Below, piece after piece: positions 4,290 to 8,236 of a DNA stretch of 8,236 nt (its first letter is position 1; each line of letters begins with the position of its first letter). The stretch spans positions 1-8,236 of the forward strand of contig PMYM01000238.1 in assembly GCA_003171235.1 (NCBI GenBank), in the 5' to 3' direction. The notes below the pieces were generated by a model that was not told the DNA's origin, searched no databases, and saw nothing but the letters and a program-made list of their open reading frames with translations. Source of the DNA: Phycisphaerales bacterium. Lineage in GTDB: Bacteria > Planctomycetota > Phycisphaerae > SM23-33. A program made the position numbers and the translations under genes.

Positions 4290-5900
4290 CTATTTAGGAG
4301 CGTTGTCCTCAGCCAAGGCCCCGGTGGGGCAGGCCTGGACGCACCGGCGGGCGGTCTTGGCCAGGCCGGCGGAGATGCTCTCCTCGAACGGCACGGCCAC
4401 ACGCACTGAAAAACCCCTGCCCACAAACGCCAGCCCCAGTCGCTCGGACTGCTCCTGGGTTATCTGCACGCACAGGCCGCAGGAGATGCACTTGCCCGGC
4501 TCGTAAACCACCCCCCCGACCTGGCGGAAAAGGCGAAGCTGGCGGCGTTGGCCGGTATACCGGCCGGGCTTCGCCTCAAGCTCGGCGGCGCGATCGCGCA
4601 GGCGGCAGTTGTCGGCCTTGCGGCAGTCGCAGTGCAAACATCGCCGCGCCTGTCGGCGGGCCTGGTCAACGGAGAAGCCTTCGAGGTTTCCTGGTGGAAC
4701 AGGTTTGTAACCTGTTCCATGCACAGGTTGAAAACCTGTGCCACCAGGGACCGTGCCGCCGGCGGGCGTTTCCGCCCCGCAGGGCTCCGCCTGGGCCAGC
4801 AGCTCTTTGAGTTCCTCCTGGGTCAGGTGGCCCATGCGGCAGGTAAAGGGTCGCGGCGCGGGCAGAATGGCCTGGCCGCGCAGATATAGGTCAACGCTCC
4901 GGGCAACCTGCCGGCCCTGGGCCAGGGCCCGCACCGCCAGGCGATGGGCGCCCAGCACGGCCCCGGCGGCAAAGATGTTGCCCCCGGCAAGGCGCAAGGC
5001 GGATTTGTCCACAGCGGACGGGTCGATCAAGGCGTCGGCGGCGCCGGCCTGGCCGGTGGCCACCAGCACGGCGTCGAACTGCGTCGCCAGGTCGGCCAGG
5101 TCGGCAGGGGTGATCTGGCTGTTGGGGCGGTACTCTACACCCTGCCGCAGGATCATCCCCGCTTCGGCCGATAGCACCTCGGCCCTCAGGCGGTCGGGGG
5201 GAATCTGCCGCATAGCTCCGCCGGGCGCTTCCTGGCGGTCAAAAAGCGTTATGGCATGCCCCGACAACCGCAGGTACCACGCAGCCGTCAGTCCCGCCGG
5301 ACCGGCGCCGACGACGGCCACCTTCTTGCCGCTTGTCGGCGGGGGGGCTGAAGGTTCATCTTCTTTGTGACCCAAGGCCCAGTCGCCGGCGAATCGCTTG
5401 AGCAGGCAGATGGGCACGGGCTGGTCGATGGCGCCGCGGCGGCAGGCCTTTTCGCAGGGGGCGGGGCAGATGCGTCCCAGCACCGCCGGCAGGGGGATGG
5501 CCTCTTTGGCGATAGCGGCGGCCAGGGCGTCGTCGCCGCCGGCCAGGGCCCGCAGCATGCGCGGAATGTCCATGTGGGCGGGGCAGGCCGACTGGCAGGG
5601 GGCGATGCAGTCGCCCACGTGGTCCGACAGCAGCAGTTCCAGCGCCGCCCGCCGCGCCGCCAGCACCGAGGGCGTCTGGCTCCCAACCACCATGCCCTCC
5701 TGGGCCACCGTGGCGCAGGCGGGCAACAGGCGGTCCTGCCCCTTCACAGCCACCACGCAGACCAGGCAGGATGTCGGCGGGGCGCAGCCATCCAGGTAGC
5801 AGAGCGTGGGTATGGCGATGCCCGCCTGGGCGGCGGCCTGGAGCAGCGTCGCTCCGTCGCTCACCTGGACTTCCTTATTGTCTATGACGACCTTCGGCAT
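4290..5900 (-). CDS. Iron-sulfur FAD oxidoreductase: NuoG-like N- and C-termini around a shortened GltD-like FAD domain
   Basis: Domains of this 536-residue protein, in order. A [2Fe-2S] NuoG/hydrogenase-type ferredoxin (1-75) has C34, C45, C48 and C62. A His/Cys-rich stretch has H94, C98, C102 and C106. A GltD-like Fer4_20 helical domain has GRICPAPCEKAC at 142-153. The FAD domain has V197-GAGPAG203, APGG at 225-228, DAVLVATG at 276-283 and the closing FAD motif N308-IFAAGAVLG317. Then comes CLHCDC (421-426) with C432, and last a NuoG-like ferredoxin tail with C471, C474, C477 and C520/C524. In GltD and NfnB a second Rossmann domain for NAD(P)H lies between the ATG motif and the closing FAD motif; here only ~25 residues separate them, so it is absent. 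Residues 385-404 come from an inserted palindromic repeat. It follows the NuoEF-like gene on the same strand and is probably its complex partner. Ribosome-binding site weak (GGAAA). Confidence 0.9.
   Translation of the reverse strand: MPKVVIDNKEVQVSDGATLLQAAAQAGIAIPTLCYLDGCAPPTSCLVCVVAVKGQDRLLPACATVAQEGMVVGSQTPSVLAARRAALELLLSDHVGDCIAPCQSACPAHMDIPRMLRALAGGDDALAAAIAKEAIPLPAVLGRICPAPCEKACRRGAIDQPVPICLLKRFAGDWALGHKEDEPSAPPPTSGKKVAVVGAGPAGLTAAWYLRLSGHAITLFDRQEAPGGAMRQIPPDRLRAEVLSAEAGMILRQGVEYRPNSQITPADLADLATQFDAVLVATGQAGAADALIDPSAVDKSALRLAGGNIFAAGAVLGAHRLAVRALAQGRQVARSVDLYLRGQAILPAPRPFTCRMGHLTQEELKELLAQAEPCGAETPAGGTVPGGTGFQPVHGTGYKPVPPGNLEGFSVDQARRQARRCLHCDCRKADNCRLRDRAAELEAKPGRYTGQRRQLRLFRQVGGVVYEPGKCISCGLCVQITQEQSERLGLAFVGRGFSVRVAVPFEESISAGLAKTARRCVQACPTGALAEDNAPK
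4690..4748. repeat. REP-like double-hairpin element inserted in frame in the FAD oxidoreductase gene
   Basis: An outer 8-bp inverted repeat, CCTGGTGG (4690-4697) and CCACCAGG (4741-4748), encloses two perfect hairpins. These are AACAGGTT-TGT-AACCTGTT (4698-4716) and CACAGGTT-GAA-AACCTGTG (4722-4740). The whole could fold as a three-way junction or cruciform. Read on the minus strand it encodes TGFQPV and TGYKPVPP, peptide words I recognise from repeats in planctomycete genomes. It is in frame, adds about 20 residues (385-404) and lies in a linker between the FAD domain and the next cysteine cluster, where an insertion should be tolerated. Confidence 0.85.
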
Positions 5901-5922
5901 GTTTTTCCGACAACCAAGACTC

Positions 5923-6113
5923 TACGCAGAGACGCAGAGACCGCAGAGAAACGCAGAGAGAAAAGCTCTTTCGTTTAGCTCTTCCTTCTCTGTCATTCAC
6001 TTCGCCATTTCATGACTGTTCCGAGGACTTTGCGCCAAGCACAAAGAACCGGGCAAAGATCTTAAGAATATATTCTTTTGCATCTTTCTCTGCGCTCTCT
6101 GCGCCTCTGCGTA
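5923..6113. mobile_element. MITE-like element with ~29-bp terminal inverted repeats
   Basis: The left end (5923-5951) starts TACGCAGAG and continues with CGCAGAGA units. The reverse complement of the right end (6085-6113) starts the same way and matches it at 27 of 29 positions. The interior (~130 bp) has no convincing gene and is less GC-rich than the flanks; near its right side is a perfect 14-bp palindrome, AAGAATATATTCTT (6064-6077). No target-site duplication is clear at the edges. The element fills nearly the whole gap between the NuoEF-like stop (6129) and the FAD oxidoreductase start (5900). In mRNA the ends could pair and affect transcription or stability between the two cistrons. 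With no transposase inside, any movement would need an enzyme from elsewhere. Confidence 0.7.
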
Positions 6114-6128
6114 AAATCCTGGCATTCC

Positions 6129-8236
6129 CTACTCCACCACCACGGCTGAGACGGGGCACACGCCCCGGCAACTGTCGCAGCGGGTGCATTTTTCCTTGTC
6201 GATCTCGTGCTTCTGGTAAGGCCGCGGGGCGATGGCGTCGGCCGGGCAGACCTGGGCGCAGAGCGTGCAGCCGATGCAGTCGTCGGTGACGCGATAGGTG
6301 ATAAGGGTCTTGCACCGCCCGGCGGGGCACCGGCCGGCGATGTGGGCCAGGTATTCATCGCGGAAGTACTTAAGCGTGGAGAGCACCGGGTTGGGGGCGG
6401 TGCGCCCCAGGGCGCACAGGCTGCCCTGCTGAATGACCTCGGCCAGGCTCTGGAGTTCCTCCAGGTCGGCGGCCTTGCCCTTGCCCTCGCACAGCCGCTG
6501 GAGGATCTCCAGCATGCGCTTGGTGCCCACGCGGCAGAAGGTGCACTTGCCGCAGGACTGGTCCTGGGTGAACTCCAGGAAATAGCGGGCGATGTCCACC
6601 ATGCAGTCGCGGTCGTCCAGCACCACCAGCCCGCCGGAGCCCATGATGGCGCCGGCGGCGGTGAGGGCCTCGTAATCTACGGGGGTGTCGACCAGTTCGG
6701 CTGGCACGCAGCCGCCGGATGGCCCGCCCACCTGCACCGCCTTGAGTGTCCGCCCCGGGCCCACGCCCCCGCCGATCTCCCCGACGATCTGGCGCAGGGT
6801 GATGCCCATCGGCACCTCGATAAGCCCGCCGCGGGCGGCCTTGCCCGCCAGGGCGAAGACCTTGGTGCCTTTGCTCTTAGGAGTGCCCAAAGCCTCAAAC
6901 GCACCGGGCCCCTCGCGCAGGATGTACGGCGCCAGGGCGTAGGTCTCCACGTTGTTGATGAGGGTGGGCTTGCCCCACAGCCCGCTCTGGGCTGGATACG
7001 GCGGGCGCAGGCGCGGCATGCCCCGCCGGCCCTCGATCGATTCCATCAGGGCCGTCTCCTCGCCGCAGATGAACGCCCCCGCCCCCTGCATGATCCGCAG
7101 GTCCAGCGAGAAGCCGCTGCCCAGGATGTTCTCGCCCAGGTAGCCCTCGCGCCGGCAGATTTCCAGGGCATGCTCGATGCGCCGCACGGCCAGGGGGTAT
7201 TCCGCCCGGATGTAGAAAATGCCCTGGCCGGCCCCCACGGCGTAGGCGGCGATGATCATGCCCTCGATCACGCGGAAGGGGTAGCTCTCCAGCAACATGC
7301 GGTCCATGAACGCCCCGGGGTCGCCCTCGTCGCCGTTACAGACGGCATACTTCAACTGGCCGCTCGCCTGGCGCACCAGCGACCATTTCCTGCCCGTGGG
7401 GAAGCCCGCCCCCCCGCGGCCGCGCAGGCCCGAGGCGGAAACCTCGGCAATGACCTGCTCGGGCGTCATTTCCTTCAGCGCCCGCCCCAGGGCGGCGAAG
7501 CCCTCCAGGCGGACGTACTCCTGCAGGTCCAGCGGGTCCAGCAGGCCGCAGTGCTCGGTGGCCAGGTGCTCCTGCCGGCCCAGGAAGGCGTCGATGGGCT
7601 CGTCCCGGACGTCGATGGCGTAGCGCTGCACGCTCTCCCAGGCCTCGTCGGTCAGCAGGTGCTCCAGGGCCGAGCCGGCCGCGTGCCGCAGGCGGCGCAG
7701 CGTGCCCGGCGGGCGGAAGTGCCGCTTGACCAGGGCGGCGGCGTCTTGGCTGGTCACCTGGGCATACAGCACCGGCGGCTGACCCGGCACAACCACCTCC
7801 ACCAGCGGCGTCTGGTGGCAGATGCCCACGCAGCCGACGCGCTTAACCGTGGCCGAGGCGCCCAAATGTTCCACCGCCGCCACCAGCGCCTCGTACACCT
7901 TGCCGCTGCCCTTGGCGATGCAGCAGGAGCCCAGCCCCACGCGGATTTCGCCTAGGGGGGCGGCCAGCCGCGAGGGGGCCTTCCGGGCGGCGGGGGCTGC
8001 CTTCTCCAGTGCCAGGAAATCCCGCAGCACGCCGCCGATGTCCTGGGGCTTGAGGTGCCCGTAGGTCACCCCGTCAATCTGCAGCACCGGGGCCAGGGTG
8101 CAGCAGCCCAGGCAGGCGACCTTCTGGACGGTGAACAGTCCGTCGGCGTCGGTGTCGCCGTCGCCGGAGATTTCGAGCTCACGCAGCAGGGACTCATGCA
8201 CCAGGGCGGCCCCCTTGACGTGGCAGGCGGTGCCGT
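6129..8236 (-). CDS. nuoF: NuoE-NuoF fusion: NADH-oxidising FMN/iron-sulfur subunit, HydB/HndC type (5' end off the window)
   Basis: The frame stays open to the right edge and upstream codons read GTACHVKGAALVHESLL, the first cysteine motif of a NuoE [2Fe-2S] domain. The GTG at 8201-8199 is therefore internal; residues below are counted from it. The order is: end of the NuoE domain (C30, C34); a second thioredoxin-like ferredoxin (about 86-162; C93/C94, C124, C128); the NuoF flavodomain with GLRGRGGAGFPTGRKW (258-273, NADH/FMN glycine loop) and CNGDEGDPGAFMDR (288-301, FMN); an SLBB domain (about 445-520); the [4Fe-4S] motif SCGKCTFCRVGT (549-560) plus C596; and two C-terminal [4Fe-4S] motifs (C642/645/648/652 and C672/675/678/682). 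All expected ligands are present. Function: oxidation of NADH (or reduction of NAD+) and electron transfer along iron-sulfur clusters in a soluble complex. In hydrogenases of this type NuoE and NuoF parts are usually separate subunits. The downstream iron-sulfur FAD protein is the likely partner. Confidence 0.96.
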   Translation of the reverse strand, partial: GTACHVKGAALVHESLLRELEISGDGDTDADGLFTVQKVACLGCCTLAPVLQIDGVTYGHLKPQDIGGVLRDFLALEKAAPAARKAPSRLAAPLGEIRVGLGSCCIAKGSGKVYEALVAAVEHLGASATVKRVGCVGICHQTPLVEVVVPGQPPVLYAQVTSQDAAALVKRHFRPPGTLRRLRHAAGSALEHLLTDEAWESVQRYAIDVRDEPIDAFLGRQEHLATEHCGLLDPLDLQEYVRLEGFAALGRALKEMTPEQVIAEVSASGLRGRGGAGFPTGRKWSLVRQASGQLKYAVCNGDEGDPGAFMDRMLLESYPFRVIEGMIIAAYAVGAGQGIFYIRAEYPLAVRRIEHALEICRREGYLGENILGSGFSLDLRIMQGAGAFICGEETALMESIEGRRGMPRLRPPYPAQSGLWGKPTLINNVETYALAPYILREGPGAFEALGTPKSKGTKVFALAGKAARGGLIEVPMGITLRQIVGEIGGGVGPGRTLKAVQVGGPSGGCVPAELVDTPVDYEALTAAGAIMGSGGLVVLDDRDCMVDIARYFLEFTQDQSCGKCTFCRVGTKRMLEILQRLCEGKGKAADLEELQSLAEVIQQGSLCALGRTAPNPVLSTLKYFRDEYLAHIAGRCPAGRCKTLITYRVTDDCIGCTLCAQVCPADAIAPRPYQKHEIDKEKCTRCDSCRGVCPVSAVVVE

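Noticed and set aside
5923..5960. CRISPR-like array of CGCAGAG units
   Set aside because: The units repeat every 8-11 bases without spacers and are mirrored at 6085-6113, so they are ends of an inverted-repeat element.
5367..5978. Open frame of 203 codons on the + strand
   Set aside because: It is antisense to the FAD oxidoreductase N-terminus, and its end is made of inverted-repeat sequence (CGCAGAG units).
6207..7955. Long open frame (582 codons) on the + strand
   Set aside because: It is fully antisense to the NuoEF-like gene, whose frame has every family motif; the + frame gives a His/Gln/Ala/Gly-rich sequence with no domain, a common effect of GC-rich codon use.
8199..8201. GTG as start of the NuoEF-like gene
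   Set aside because: Upstream codons to the edge encode the GTACHVKGAAL motif of NuoE, so the start is off the right edge.

Overview
This high-GC window most resembles the genome of an anaerobic planctomycete, probably of the Phycisphaerae type. That assignment is inferred from several signs: repeat-derived TGFQPV/TGYKPV peptide code inside a gene, a small element with CGCAGAG-rich inverted ends, a U32-family protein with a DUF3656-like segment, and two iron-sulfur-rich NADH-type oxidoreductases next to a superoxide reductase. No rRNA, tRNA or CRISPR array is visible.

Left part (1-2480, + strand). The window opens inside a U32 peptidase-family protein, probably an RNA-hydroxylation enzyme, whose N-terminus lies off the left edge. 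It is followed by the frameshifted stump of a sensor histidine kinase and an intact NarL/FixJ-type response regulator. The regulator therefore appears to have lost its adjacent kinase. Downstream lie several GC-rich hairpins and four iteron-like repeats with a CTAGGGGAA core, a plausible operator.

Middle part (2584-3751, + strand). Three closely spaced small genes follow: a HicB-like protein without a visible HicA toxin, a stand-alone CBM48/AMPK-type glycogen-binding domain protein with a run of seven arginines, and a desulfoferrodoxin (superoxide reductase). The last two overlap by the ATGA motif, and a strong hairpin closes the cluster.

Right part (3803-8236, - strand, read right to left). 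First comes a large flavoprotein in which a NuoE-like domain is fused to a NuoF/HydB-like NADH-oxidising module with ferredoxin tails; its N-terminus is cut by the right edge. After a gap almost filled by a terminal-inverted-repeat element comes a second iron-sulfur flavoprotein. This has a NuoG-like [2Fe-2S] N-terminus, a GltD-like FAD domain and a reduced NuoG-like ferredoxin tail. It appears to lack the second Rossmann (NAD(P)H) domain and carries an in-frame palindromic repeat. A lower-GC gene for a small membrane protein follows.

The two oxidoreductases probably form one soluble complex: NADH would enter at the NuoEF-like subunit and electrons would pass through the iron-sulfur chain to the FAD of the second subunit. 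The final acceptor is not visible here. The superoxide reductase would protect such oxygen-sensitive centres.
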